This document shows positions 28,872 to 37,600 of a DNA stretch of 64,000 bases, piece by piece (position 1 is the first letter of the stretch; each line of letters begins with the position of its first letter). Position numbers and translations under genes: made by a program. The notes beneath the pieces are model-generated. The model searched no databases, had not been told where the DNA came from, and saw nothing but the letters and a program-made list of their open reading frames with translations. The stretch is from assembly GCA_951800685.1 (NCBI GenBank), contig CATOJY010000001.1, positions 246,255 to 310,254 of the forward strand, read 5' to 3'. This stretch comes from an uncultured Lachnospiraceae bacterium (GTDB taxonomy: Bacteria; Bacillota; Clostridia; Lachnospirales; Lachnospiraceae).

Positions 28872-29636
28872 CTATCTACACACACGGAATTGATACTGTT
28901 CTGCAAGGGTGTGCCCATAGTTCTCCTTATCGGTGACAAGGAAAAACTCTCCTGTGTCCGCCCATGCCGTAAAGTCTAAATTCCTCCATTTCCTTTCTTT
29001 CAATACCTGTACCCAGCCGTGCGGGCTGCTACGGTAGTATCCAGCCGCAATCCTGCATTTCACGCCAATCCTCCTTAGTATCTTGTAAATCAAAATACTA
29101 ATCGACTGACATGTAAACTTTTTCTCTTCTAGTAGCCGATACACTGTGTCACACTCCAGGCTGCTATCGTAGCTGTAATTATCTTTTAAGTATTCGCAAA
29201 TTTTCTGTACCTTTGTACTATCATCATTCGAAGATAAAATGCCAGCGTCCTTAATAATCACAGGAATTGCATTATCTACAAATAATTCCTGTGCATCATT
29301 CTCCTTATAAGAAACAGTAACGCAGTATGCATCCTGGCCACGCAGTTTCTCAATCTCAATATCTGAATAAATCCACTGGATTAAGTCTGTGTCACCGTTG
29401 TCATCAAGCAGCTGCCCTAGCATACTGTCGATGCTCTGATTGAGCATACTCAGCTGTGTCACTGCCATCGTCCTCTTCTCCTTAAGCATATCTCCGAGGA
29501 ACTCCGCCTCTGCCGTGATAATACGGTCATCCCTCTCATAAGAATTGCTCGTTCTCCCATGGTAAAAAAATACAAGGAGAACTGCGCCAATCATTACAGC
29601 AAAAGATACACTCAGCCTTACGCTATCTCTAATCAT
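28872..29636 (-). CDS. membrane-anchored transglutaminase-like protein
   Basis: ATG at 29636 follows GAGGAGG with 9-nt spacing and is preferred over the track's GTG at 29654. 254 residues: signal anchor (SVSFAVMIGAVLLVFFYHG), a helical region, then a transglutaminase/protease-like core with the Cys-His-Asp order: KFTCQSISILIYKIL, SSPHGWVQVLKERK and RNLDFTAWAD. Known members of this fold crosslink or cleave proteins; in this context an extracytoplasmic role on the wall or on the sortase-attached proteins is plausible. It overlaps the DUF1848-like gene by 8 nt. Confidence 0.75.
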   Translation of the reverse strand: MIRDSVRLSVSFAVMIGAVLLVFFYHGRTSNSYERDDRIITAEAEFLGDMLKEKRTMAVTQLSMLNQSIDSMLGQLLDDNGDTDLIQWIYSDIEIEKLRGQDAYCVTVSYKENDAQELFVDNAIPVIIKDAGILSSNDDSTKVQKICEYLKDNYSYDSSLECDTVYRLLEEKKFTCQSISILIYKILRRIGVKCRIAAGYYRSSPHGWVQVLKERKWRNLDFTAWADTGEFFLVTDKENYGHTLAEQYQFRVCR

Positions 29637-30321
29637 CAAAACAGCCCTCCTCACAATAAACGCAATTTGCTACACACTGCTTCCCTTTCCCGCCTATGAC
29701 ACGGTATGGGAGACTCCCTCTCTCGTCTGTTATTATCCCGCTGGAGCGGATTCCAATCACATGCAGGTCCTTTATACTCACTACAGGTACTCTTTGTTCC
29801 CCATACGTTGGTTCGAAGGTGTAAATGCTAAAGTCCTCAAGAACCCTATGCAACTCTTCCGACGCCCTATCCTGGTTCATCTCAATTAGCGGTACTCTCC
29901 TGAACCTCTGGCGGAATCTTTCTTCCTTATCGGCATCCATCCTGAGCATACTGTACCGGACACGCATAATCCCTGTATCCTGGAAGCTGTCAAGCGTCCG
30001 CCTAACCCACTCCCAGCCCTTACTGTTCATAAGTATCGGGGCTAAACACAGTACAACATGGTACGGTGAGAACCCAGCGTCCACTAATGCCTCTACCGTC
30101 GCAATTGTCTCACCCATCGGCGGGATGCCCGGCTCAAACGCAGTTCCGCCAAGGCCTGAACACAGCACATGCAAAACGGTAGAACCTCTGTGTTCTAGAA
30201 TGAAATTTAAAAGCTTTTTATTTTCCCTGCATAGTCTCCGGGTCTTTATTACATTTAATACCCCAAGCGGCTCATTCCCTGTTAAATCTACTGCATCGCA
30301 ATATTTGTTATACGCAAACAT
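29629..30321 (-). CDS. DUF1848-like protein with C-terminal CxxxCxxC cluster
   Basis: About 231 residues. Candidate starts are ATG 30327 (overlapping the upstream TGA) and ATG 30321 (AGGTG at proper spacing). The middle segment (GETIATVEALVDAGFSPYHV followed by LAPILMNSKGWEWV) and the C-terminal cysteine cluster CVANCVYCEEGC match the DUF1848 pattern, a family noted for having a radical-SAM-like Cys motif at its C-terminus rather than its N-terminus. The family has no established reaction; an iron-sulfur cluster is likely. Its presence among cell-surface genes is unusual. Confidence 0.6.
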   Translation of the reverse strand: MFAYNKYCDAVDLTGNEPLGVLNVIKTRRLCRENKKLLNFILEHRGSTVLHVLCSGLGGTAFEPGIPPMGETIATVEALVDAGFSPYHVVLCLAPILMNSKGWEWVRRTLDSFQDTGIMRVRYSMLRMDADKEERFRQRFRRVPLIEMNQDRASEELHRVLEDFSIYTFEPTYGEQRVPVVSIKDLHVIGIRSSGIITDERGSLPYRVIGGKGKQCVANCVYCEEGCFDD

Positions 30322-30326
30322 AAACA

Positions 30327-30965
30327 TCACCTATACAGGAGTGCTAACAGAGTTACAAGTACCAGAATAATAAGGTTCACTATGCACATTGCCAACACTG
30401 TGGCAAACTCATAAGGCTGCCCATAAAGAAAAGAATCTGCAAGCATAACCAAGCCTAATGCAGTCAAACACACTATAAGCAGCATAGTCCTGCGCTTAGC
30501 CCTGCATTCTTCAATAATCGCCAGGACTGGCAAAATTGCCATTCCCAGTGACAGGCATGACACAGTTACCCCATAATTCTTTAAGAATTTCTGGAAAAAG
30601 ACAGCATTTATAACAAACAGGCAAAGCTTCCACCCAGAACACACAGCCCTTCCATCAGAGCCACAGTATCTATTTATCACCAGGTATACTACGGATGCTG
30701 CATACAGAAGCAGTGGGAAACAATTACTCACAAAAGAGTTTATTACATCACCTTTAAGTAAGTACCTTACTGCACGCGTACCTCCGCATCCAACACAATC
30801 ATAACCGGTAGTACTCAAAAATCCGCATGGTTCCCTGCTAAAGGATACCGCGAATGGGTGTAACTGATAGACAATAAATAACACTACAGGGATAAATACT
30901 ATCAGGATTGCTAGATTAGCAGATACACCTGCCACGAAATCCAGGAGTGTTTTTTTAATCTTCAA
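30327..30965 (-). CDS. DUF2752 multi-pass membrane protein
   Basis: 212 residues with a TTG start preceded by GGAAGGAGGTCTCGACA. The diagnostic DUF2752 motif is CGFLSTTGYDCVGCGGTRAV (about residues 47-66), followed by about four more hydrophobic helices. DUF2752 proteins are small integral membrane proteins of unknown function. Both ends overlap the flanking genes (11 nt upstream, 1 nt downstream), so it is co-translated with the DUF1848-like and 166-aa genes. Confidence 0.85.
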   Translation of the reverse strand: MKIKKTLLDFVAGVSANLAILIVFIPVVLFIVYQLHPFAVSFSREPCGFLSTTGYDCVGCGGTRAVRYLLKGDVINSFVSNCFPLLLYAASVVYLVINRYCGSDGRAVCSGWKLCLFVINAVFFQKFLKNYGVTVSCLSLGMAILPVLAIIEECRAKRRTMLLIVCLTALGLVMLADSFLYGQPYEFATVLAMCIVNLIILVLVTLLALLYR

Positions 30966-31455
30966 TGTCGAGACCTCCTTCCGCCATTCTAATGGAATTG
31001 TATAACCCTATAACTTCACCGCTATCATCACCATCTGCACAGTATGCGACAGCAATTATCTGCTTATCGCTATTGGTTAAAATCTTCATCCGGTACTCTC
31101 CATGCATACTGCCATGTCTGTAGTAAAACACAGATTGGTATAATACTGGGTTCCCGGCTCTGTACTGTATCCGGAAATCATCAATTTCGCCCACTTTATC
31201 AAGAGCATCCCTCGCATTCTTTAAGTATGCCTCTGCATCATGAATACTGCTCTGCTTTATCTCCAAGAAAGAGCATCCGCTTTCCACGGTAAGCTTTCCG
31301 CCGTCATGCATACCATCCTCTAGCTGTGTAGTATCCTTGACTTCCATGCTCACAATTCCATTATCATAAATTGTGGTTTTCTTCTTGAGCATTGTGGTAG
31401 CGGCTAGCCCTAAAGCTAATGCCACTGCCACAACTATCACACGCCTCCGCATCAT
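30955..31455 (-). CDS. signal-anchored extracytoplasmic hypothetical protein
   Basis: 166 residues; the ATG overlaps the TGA of the small LPKTG gene (ATGA). Arg-rich start (MMRRR) followed by one hydrophobic helix (VIVVAVALALGLAATTML), then an alpha/beta domain with strands such as FRIQYRAGNPVLYQSVFYY and KQIIAVAYCADG. It looks like a membrane-tethered domain facing the wall, with no lipobox. The family is not recognised. Confidence 0.7.
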   Translation of the reverse strand: MMRRRVIVVAVALALGLAATTMLKKKTTIYDNGIVSMEVKDTTQLEDGMHDGGKLTVESGCSFLEIKQSSIHDAEAYLKNARDALDKVGEIDDFRIQYRAGNPVLYQSVFYYRHGSMHGEYRMKILTNSDKQIIAVAYCADGDDSGEVIGLYNSIRMAEGGLDIED

Positions 31456-31802
31456 TTCCCATAAAAGAGATTACTGAGGAACGTCTTCACCCTCTCGAAG
31501 AAAGAAAAATCTCCTGTCTTTGGGAGCGTTGCAGTCTCCGCGCCAGCCGCCTCACTGATGTTCTTCTCACTTCCATCTTCTGTTGCAGAAATAGTCGCTT
31601 TAGGCGACACTGTAATATTCATAATCCGGACGTCAGCCACCTCAGTCTCACCACCAAGGTATACATCAGTGTCCATAGACTCTGCCATGCTGCTTATAAC
31701 AGAATCCTCACTAAAAACAGTTTCCCCGCTTGCCGATACCGGCATAGCCATAAGGCAAAATGCCGCTGTCACTGTTACTGCTGTTACTACTTTTCTTTTC
31801 AT
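31452..31802 (-). CDS. small secreted protein with LPKTG motif lacking a membrane helix after it
   Basis: 116 residues; GTGAGGATACC precedes the ATG. Signal peptide MKRKVVTAVTVTAAFCLMAMPVSASG, a ~70-residue acidic Ser/Thr/Glu-rich body, then LPKTGD about 20 residues from the end. A normal sorting signal has a long hydrophobic helix and a basic tail; here only FSFFERVKTFLSNLFYGK follows, an amphipathic helix. It may be a degenerate or atypical sortase substrate, or a decoy/short pilin-like protein. Confidence 0.75.
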   Translation of the reverse strand: MKRKVVTAVTVTAAFCLMAMPVSASGETVFSEDSVISSMAESMDTDVYLGGETEVADVRIMNITVSPKATISATEDGSEKNISEAAGAETATLPKTGDFSFFERVKTFLSNLFYGK

Positions 31803-31809
31803 GGTATCC

Positions 31810-32847
31810 TCACTTTCCGAATGCTCTGCACTCTATTACATTATTGTATTTATCATAGCTCTCCTCACTTGGAGGACGTCTATCATAACCCACTTTTCCG
31901 AGCAAATGCTCCATATCCCATCCCGCAATAATCCGGTCGATTCCGTCATAATCTGCGCCTTTGCTCTCCCACACGGCCTGCTTAAACATCTTCCGCGCGT
32001 TCTTCACATACCAGTCGCTTCCGCCACTCTCCAGATACTCCATATCAGGGTAAAGCTCACCTAGATACAGTATCAAGTTCTCTAACTCGCGTTCTGAAAG
32101 ATTTTTCTTAAAATGGAGTACAGCTTTCTCCCCATTAAAAAGGACGAGATTCATTCCCATTCCGTCCTGCGTCCTAAAGGCCTTTGTTACGTAATTGCGT
32201 GGAATCACATAACCGTTCACCCTTGAGAATAGAGTATTGTATTCTATCTGGTCGTCGATAATATGCTCTAACCTGAACCGATAAAAGTCTTTAAACTTAT
32301 CTGCATTAACGAGCTGCCGTACTCTCTGCATATCTGCCAGATTGTATACTGTCCTGTCCAGCAGCATCTGGAAGTATGCGTACTCCCTGTCCACTGTCCT
32401 TGTTTTGCTAGTGCCCTCGCTGCACACAACCCTGTCCGTTGCCCGCATTCTCTCTGCCTCAGGCTGCCTCACCATCGCTGGCTGGCTCAACCCCTCAGTC
32501 TGTCTCCTTGGCGCTATTACATAGTCGGCAACAGTATCATTCCTATGCGCCCTATTAGTGTACTGTGGCTTGTGTCTGTATGCGACAGTCCTATTCCTGC
32601 CGTACTGGCGTCCACAGTATGCACTCTGCTTCCGTCGCTGCCATGCAGATAAAGGGCGCCTCCTCCCACGCTTCAGCGCTAAATTACCAATGAGGAATAC
32701 CCCTGTTACAATAATAAGTATCCCAAGGAACGCAACCGCCTTCGAGCCAAGCAGGTTTGCAGCTAGCATAAAAAGAGCCCCAAGCATAAAAAGCGCAATG
32801 GGGTTACTATAACTGAATTTTCTATAAAAAGAGCCAGACTGTCTCAT
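31810..32847 (-). CDS. membrane protein with two N-terminal helices and a soluble C-terminal domain
   Basis: 345 residues; the ATG overlaps the TGA of the LRR gene (ATGA). Two adjacent membrane helices (ALFMLGALFMLAANLLG and AVAFLGILIIVTGVFLIG), a very basic linker (~70-150, rich in Arg/Gln/Tyr), then an alpha/beta domain of ~190 residues. The positive linker predicts that this domain is cytoplasmic. The last residues NVIECRAFGK resemble the end of the upstream LRR protein (LVECKAFGEMG). No recognised family. Confidence 0.7.
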   Translation of the reverse strand: MRQSGSFYRKFSYSNPIALFMLGALFMLAANLLGSKAVAFLGILIIVTGVFLIGNLALKRGRRRPLSAWQRRKQSAYCGRQYGRNRTVAYRHKPQYTNRAHRNDTVADYVIAPRRQTEGLSQPAMVRQPEAERMRATDRVVCSEGTSKTRTVDREYAYFQMLLDRTVYNLADMQRVRQLVNADKFKDFYRFRLEHIIDDQIEYNTLFSRVNGYVIPRNYVTKAFRTQDGMGMNLVLFNGEKAVLHFKKNLSERELENLILYLGELYPDMEYLESGGSDWYVKNARKMFKQAVWESKGADYDGIDRIIAGWDMEHLLGKVGYDRRPPSEESYDKYNNVIECRAFGK

Positions 32848-33488
32848 CCCATCTCACCGAATGCCTTGCATTCCACGAGCCTTTCAAAGGGAGGATTCAT
32901 AAACTTACTAAATGTCTCCTCTATGCGCTCTACTGTGCACCCAGGGTCCACATGCATCACATCATAAGATGCGTATGAAGCGCCATCCGAAATTGTAAAT
33001 TCACAGCTCCCTGGTATCCTTAAGCACACTAAATCTTCACACTCCAGAAAGCTTCCTTCCTCAATTGACCTGCAACTGTTAAATGTTAACACAGGCCCCA
33101 GCTTCACACACCCGTAGAATGACATTGCACCCAGCTTTTCTACCCGGTCTATTCCTTCCAGGCTCTCAAGCAAAATACAGCCGTGAAATGCAGCATACCC
33201 AATCTTCTGAATCCCTTGCTTTGCACTAAACTTTCTTAGTCCAACGCAGCCTTTGAATGCTTCTACGCCTATGGAGCTGCATTCCCCCTCTATAACAACC
33301 TCTTTCAGATTCCTGCATCCATGAAAGGCTCCCATCCCTATCTCGATACACGGGCTTTTAATAACAACCTTTTCAATCCAGCCTGCATCTGCGAACATTC
33401 CTCTCTCGATTCTAGTTTCGTTTTCTCTGATAATAAGGCGTGTACCATTCTGCTGGTAACCGGCCCCATAAGTATTCTGAATCAACAT
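32844..33488 (-). CDS. BspA-type leucine-rich-repeat (LRR_5) protein
   Basis: 214 residues; AAAAGGAGATAATT precedes the ATG. Five to six repeats of the pattern I..GAF.GC.NLKEVVI.. (IGMGAFHGCRNLKEVVIEG, IGVEAFKGCVGLRKFSA, IGYAAFHGCILLESLEG). LRR_5/BspA repeats are usual in surface proteins, but no signal peptide is visible, so this one is either intracellular or exported by another route. First gene of the long minus-strand train after the structured leader at 33489-33741. Confidence 0.8.
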   Translation of the reverse strand: MLIQNTYGAGYQQNGTRLIIRENETRIERGMFADAGWIEKVVIKSPCIEIGMGAFHGCRNLKEVVIEGECSSIGVEAFKGCVGLRKFSAKQGIQKIGYAAFHGCILLESLEGIDRVEKLGAMSFYGCVKLGPVLTFNSCRSIEEGSFLECEDLVCLRIPGSCEFTISDGASYASYDVMHVDPGCTVERIEETFSKFMNPPFERLVECKAFGEMG

Positions 33489-33741
33489 AATTATCTCCTT
33501 TTCCTAAAAATAAAGAACACTAGCAAGATAAGGAGACAGCTTTCCACTGTCCCCTCCGCGTGCTGCTGTACAGTCTTCGTATTTAAACGATGAAAGAATG
33601 CTAACTCATTGCACGTTAGCTGTGTCCTCACAAGGTACATCTGCGCTAAACTGGCAGATTACCTAAACCCAGTGGGGAGCTGTTAACACCCAACCAGGTA
33701 CTTATTTATAAAAACATCCCCGGAGCACAATGGTTCGCAGG
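33489..33741 (-). promoter_or_regulatory. structured non-coding leader upstream of the 33-kb gene train
   Basis: No gene is seen here. On the minus strand there are two clear hairpins: GCTAAC-N9-GTTAGC, and GGGGACAG-TGGAAAG-CTGTCTCC close to the first gene. Neither is followed by a U-run. The segment is long for a plain 5' region and may hold the promoter and a regulatory leader; I cannot assign it to a known riboswitch class and found no convincing -35/-10 pair. Confidence 0.35.
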
Positions 33742-33751
33742 TCACCGGGGA
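33708..33751 (-). terminator. intrinsic terminator after the MinD-like gene
   Basis: Minus strand TCCCCGG...CCGGGGA (7-bp GC stem, ~21-nt loop) followed by TGTTTTTAT. The stem overlaps the last codons of the MinD-like gene. It separates this gene from the downstream train. Confidence 0.5.
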
Positions 33752-34542
33752 AACCACTTTTTTCCATTGAACAAAGAGAATTTCCCCTTTGCGTTGACAG
33801 CAGCATTATTGTCTGTCCTTAGCGGGACATCATTGCCTGTAATTCTCCGTGCCGTGTCCAGTATCGTACCGCCCAGCCACCCCTTATCAAGCAGCTCGCC
33901 TTTCCCTAAAGCCAGCGCTGCGCTGTAGTCGTCCGGTATCACTCCCAGCAAGGGGAGGCCCAGTGACTTTGACACATCGTTTCCGCTAAACATGATGCCT
34001 TCCTTAACATACTGATAATTAATACGGTTTACCACCAATGACAGGTCACGCTTGCCGGACTTCCGCAAAAGTTTCGCCACGCGGTCGGCGTCCCGCACAG
34101 CAGTAATCTCAGGAAGTGTAACAATAATTATCTTCTCAGCGCAGGCTGCCGCATCTGAAAAACCATTTTCAATCCCTGCGGGGCAGTCTATAAGCACATA
34201 GTCAAATACTTTTGCCAGCTTTGCAGTTATCCTCTGGAATCCCCCATCACGCAGGTTTGTGCAGTTTTTCTGCTGTGGGGCTGGCAACACATACAAATTA
34301 GAATAGCGGCTGTCCCGGATTAAAGCATGTTTCAGTTTAACTTTCCCCTCAGCCACATCCGCTGATGTGTACTTAACCCTGGACTCCATTCCCATTACCA
34401 GGTCAAGGTTACGTAAACCTATATCCGCATCCACCAGCGCCACACTCTTTTTTAAAGACGCCAATGCTGCCCCGGCATTCGCGGTAAACAGAGTCTTCCC
34501 AACGCCGCCTTTTCCGGAAGCGATGGCTATAACATCTCCCAT
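33742..34542 (-). CDS. MinD/ParA-family ATPase
   Basis: The track start at 34626 reads through the upstream terminator; ATG at 34542 (MGDVIAIASGKGGVGKT) has GGGAGGTG ahead of it, giving 266 residues. Deviant Walker A SGKGGVGKT at residues 9-17, VALVDADIGLRNLDLVMGM (Walker A' / switch I), and YVLIDCPAGIENGF (Walker B region) are all intact and MinD-like. The C-terminus (GKFSLFNGKKWFPR) could be a short amphipathic membrane-binding helix. No MinC/MinE or ParB/centromere gene is next to it, so it may position the element, a surface structure or a division site. Confidence 0.88.
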   Translation of the reverse strand: MGDVIAIASGKGGVGKTLFTANAGAALASLKKSVALVDADIGLRNLDLVMGMESRVKYTSADVAEGKVKLKHALIRDSRYSNLYVLPAPQQKNCTNLRDGGFQRITAKLAKVFDYVLIDCPAGIENGFSDAAACAEKIIIVTLPEITAVRDADRVAKLLRKSGKRDLSLVVNRINYQYVKEGIMFSGNDVSKSLGLPLLGVIPDDYSAALALGKGELLDKGWLGGTILDTARRITGNDVPLRTDNNAAVNAKGKFSLFNGKKWFPR

Positions 34543-34583
34543 AAAGAAAACACCTCCCACTAGAACTATTATTATCCATCTAA

Positions 34584-34616
34584 AAGAGTGTGCAGGATTC
34601 TCACCTGCACACTCTT
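34584..34616. terminator. strong hairpin terminator after the VaFE adhesin gene
   Basis: Perfect 13-bp stem AAGAGTGTGCAGG / CCTGCACACTCTT with a 7-nt loop, followed on the minus strand by TTTTAG. It lies 17 nt after the adhesin stop codon and before the MinD-like start. Confidence 0.75.
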
Positions 34617-34632
34617 GATTACTCACTCTTCA

Positions 34633-37600
34633 TCACAGCCATTTACCCAAACTCCTGGTAGCACGCCAGCACACAATAAGAAGCACTAATGCAAAAAGTA
34701 TAGACGCCAAATGCTCTACTATACCCGTTTCATCACCAGTCTTTGGCGATATCGTCTGTACTACACTTGTCGGGACAGTCACTGTCTGTGCCTTATCCCT
34801 TAAATCCTTATGCGCTGCAATAAGCTTGTCCTTGCTGTCATACAGCTCCTCAAACACTACAAGCGTCTTTCCTGCCAGCTCCCTGGTATCCAGGCTAAAG
34901 GTTACCTCGGCTGTGCCCTTTGCGGACTTCGCCCTGAATGAGCTTTCAGCCGTTACGCCTTTCCCGCCAATCTCCAGCGGCTTACCTGTCTCCTTATCAT
35001 ACAAAGTGCCTTTCAGGCGGTACTTCTTCCCTTTGGACAATCCATTGTAGGATACAGTGTCCACCACCGTTACTTTCTCACCAATCGTCAGCGTACCACT
35101 CTTTGTGCTGCCGTCTTTCGCTTCGGTCTTAATCTTTAAGACATTCACACTCTGGTCTTTGTCCTCTAAGTTCTCATGCACTCCGACTAGCTTCCCGTCA
35201 CGGTACAAATCTTCAAACACAACCAATGTCTTTCCTTCCAATACAGACGAATCAAAAGTGAACTCAAGCGTAATCTCCCCATCCGCTTTCTTTGGCGTAA
35301 ATTTCTTCTCGGCTGCTGCACCGTCCACACCCAGTGGCTTCTTCGTGGACTTATCCATAAGGACACCTTTCATCACATACTCCTTGCCGGGCGTTAAGCC
35401 GCTGTACTTCACTACATCAACAATCGTGGCTTTCTTATCCGCAAGCTGCTCATGCGTCCCGGTAATCTTATCCGTGGCTGTTGTCTTCAGGCCTGGATAA
35501 TGAACTGTCTGCCCCTCATCCTCAATATCCGTGTGCACAGCAACCTCTTTACCCTCTCGGTACAGGCGCTCAAATACTACCACTTCCTTGCCCTTCAGTT
35601 CTGAGGAATCAAATACGAACTCCAGGTCAATAGTCCCGGAAGTCCTGTCCTCTTTGGAAGCAGGGACAGTGAAATTCAGTTCCGAAGTTACTGCCTTACC
35701 ATTATTGAAAAACTCTCTCCCGCTGGCTTTATCCATCAGGACGCCCTTCAAGCTGTAGGATGCCCCCGGCTCCAGATTGCTATAAGCAACTGTGTCGACA
35801 ATTACAGTCTTCTTCCCGGCGGCGCCCTCATTAAGCCCGCTCTCTTTATCAATTGCCTTTGTCCCAACCTTGGGGAAATAAACAGTCTGTTCTTTCGATT
35901 CTAAATCTGTGTGGGTTCCGACCAACTTGCCGTCCTGGTGTAGGTCTTCGAAAGCAACAACTGTCTTGCCTGCCAGCGCCGATGCGTTAAAGACAAATTC
36001 CAGCTCGACGGACACATCCTTCGCTTCCGCAACAAACTCTTTCTCTGCGGTTACTTTCTCGCCATCTGCAATCAGCGGCTCCCCTGTTTCCTTATCCATC
36101 AGCGTCCCGCTCACCACGTACGTCTTCCCGACGGTAAGGTTCTTAAGGGCTACCCGGTCGGTGATAGTCACCTTCTCTTTTGCTAAAGCATCATGAAGCC
36201 CTGTGTCCTTATCAACTGCGTTTGTCTTTACATCTGGGTAATGGATAGTCTGTCCCTCGTCGCTTACATCTGCATGGGAGGCAATCTCTGTGTCGCCGTA
36301 GTACAGTGTCTCGAAGACTACTAAACTCCTGCCTGCGAGGCCGCTTGCATCAAATGCAAACTCTACATCCACGGCGCCGTTCTTTTCATCAGCTACGAAT
36401 GTTTTCTCAGCGGTAACAGGCTTGCCGTCAACCTCTACTGGGCTGCCAGTCTCCTTGTCTATAAGTGTTCCACGGACGGTAACCTCAATCCCAGGCTTCA
36501 GGTCTACGTACTCCACTGTATCCACAATTACTGCTTCCTTGCCCGCAAACCCTTCGTTCGTCCCTGTCGTCCCATCCTTCGCCGTAGTCCTAATGGATGG
36601 GAATGAAACTGTCTGTCCCTCATCTTCGGGGTCGGAATGGTCGGCAATCTCTACCTCGCCATAGTACAGCTTCTCAAAGGCTACAAGCTCAGCGCCCGCA
36701 ATGCTCTCTGCCTGGATCTCAAATACCAGCTCCAGAGTACCGCTTGCTTTATCCGGGGTGAATACCTGCTCGACACTCTCCCCTACTAAACTCCCTGTAC
36801 TCTTATCATAGATAGAACCCCTTATTACCGCTTCCTTGCCCGGAATCAGTCCCTCATACGCTACAGTATCCTTAATCACAATCTTCCCATCACGGATAAC
36901 GCCGATGCCATTTCCTGTCTCCTCGCACACGGCTGTTGTCTGCAGCCCTGGGAAAATAACCCTCTGCTCCTCATCATCAATATCCGTGTGCTCACACACC
37001 TTTACATCGCCCTTATAAAGCTCCTCGTAGACTACGCCTACGGATCCTGCGTATTCCGTGGCGTCGAAGGCAAGCTCTACCTCCACATCCATACTGGCCG
37101 CTGTGGCAGTAAACTCTTTCTCAGCCCTCACAAAACGCCCATCCACCTTAAAGGCAGAACCCTCGTCCTCATAATCTCGGATGCTTGCCCTGAGGCGGTA
37201 TACGCTCCCTTTATCAAGCCCGGTGCAGTGGACGGTGTCAATAACCACGGTGTCCTTCCCTGCCTTGGCAATGCCTTTGCCTGTGCCCTTACCGGATGCC
37301 GTCGTAGTGATAGCCGGGTTATTATGGTCTGTGATAGTACCTAAATCAATGACTGCGTGCGCGTCACTGTAATCATTCGCCCTGCGTCCGCCTACCCAGA
37401 AGGAAATCGTCTGCAGGTCGAAGCCATCATTGTCCTCGCACCGCAGTTCCCTTAACTCATAGAAGCCGTATGGGAGCGCCCTCAGCCTGTCGTCAGCTGG
37501 GGCGATACTTTCGTCCTCCGCAAGCCCAAACCATACGCCGGCAGTTGCATCCATCTCATCTGCGGTGATTACATGGTCAGTGTCCTCGTACTCCAGCAAT

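Noticed and set aside
34543-34626. N-terminal extension of the MinD-like ORF (track start 34626)
   Set aside because: It translates the terminator hairpin after the adhesin gene; ATG at 34542 has a proper ribosome binding site and begins right at the MinD N-terminus.
35057-35500. Plus-strand ORFs across the adhesin gene
   Set aside because: They are antisense shadows of the VaFE repeats, recurring with the repeat period and lacking start signals.
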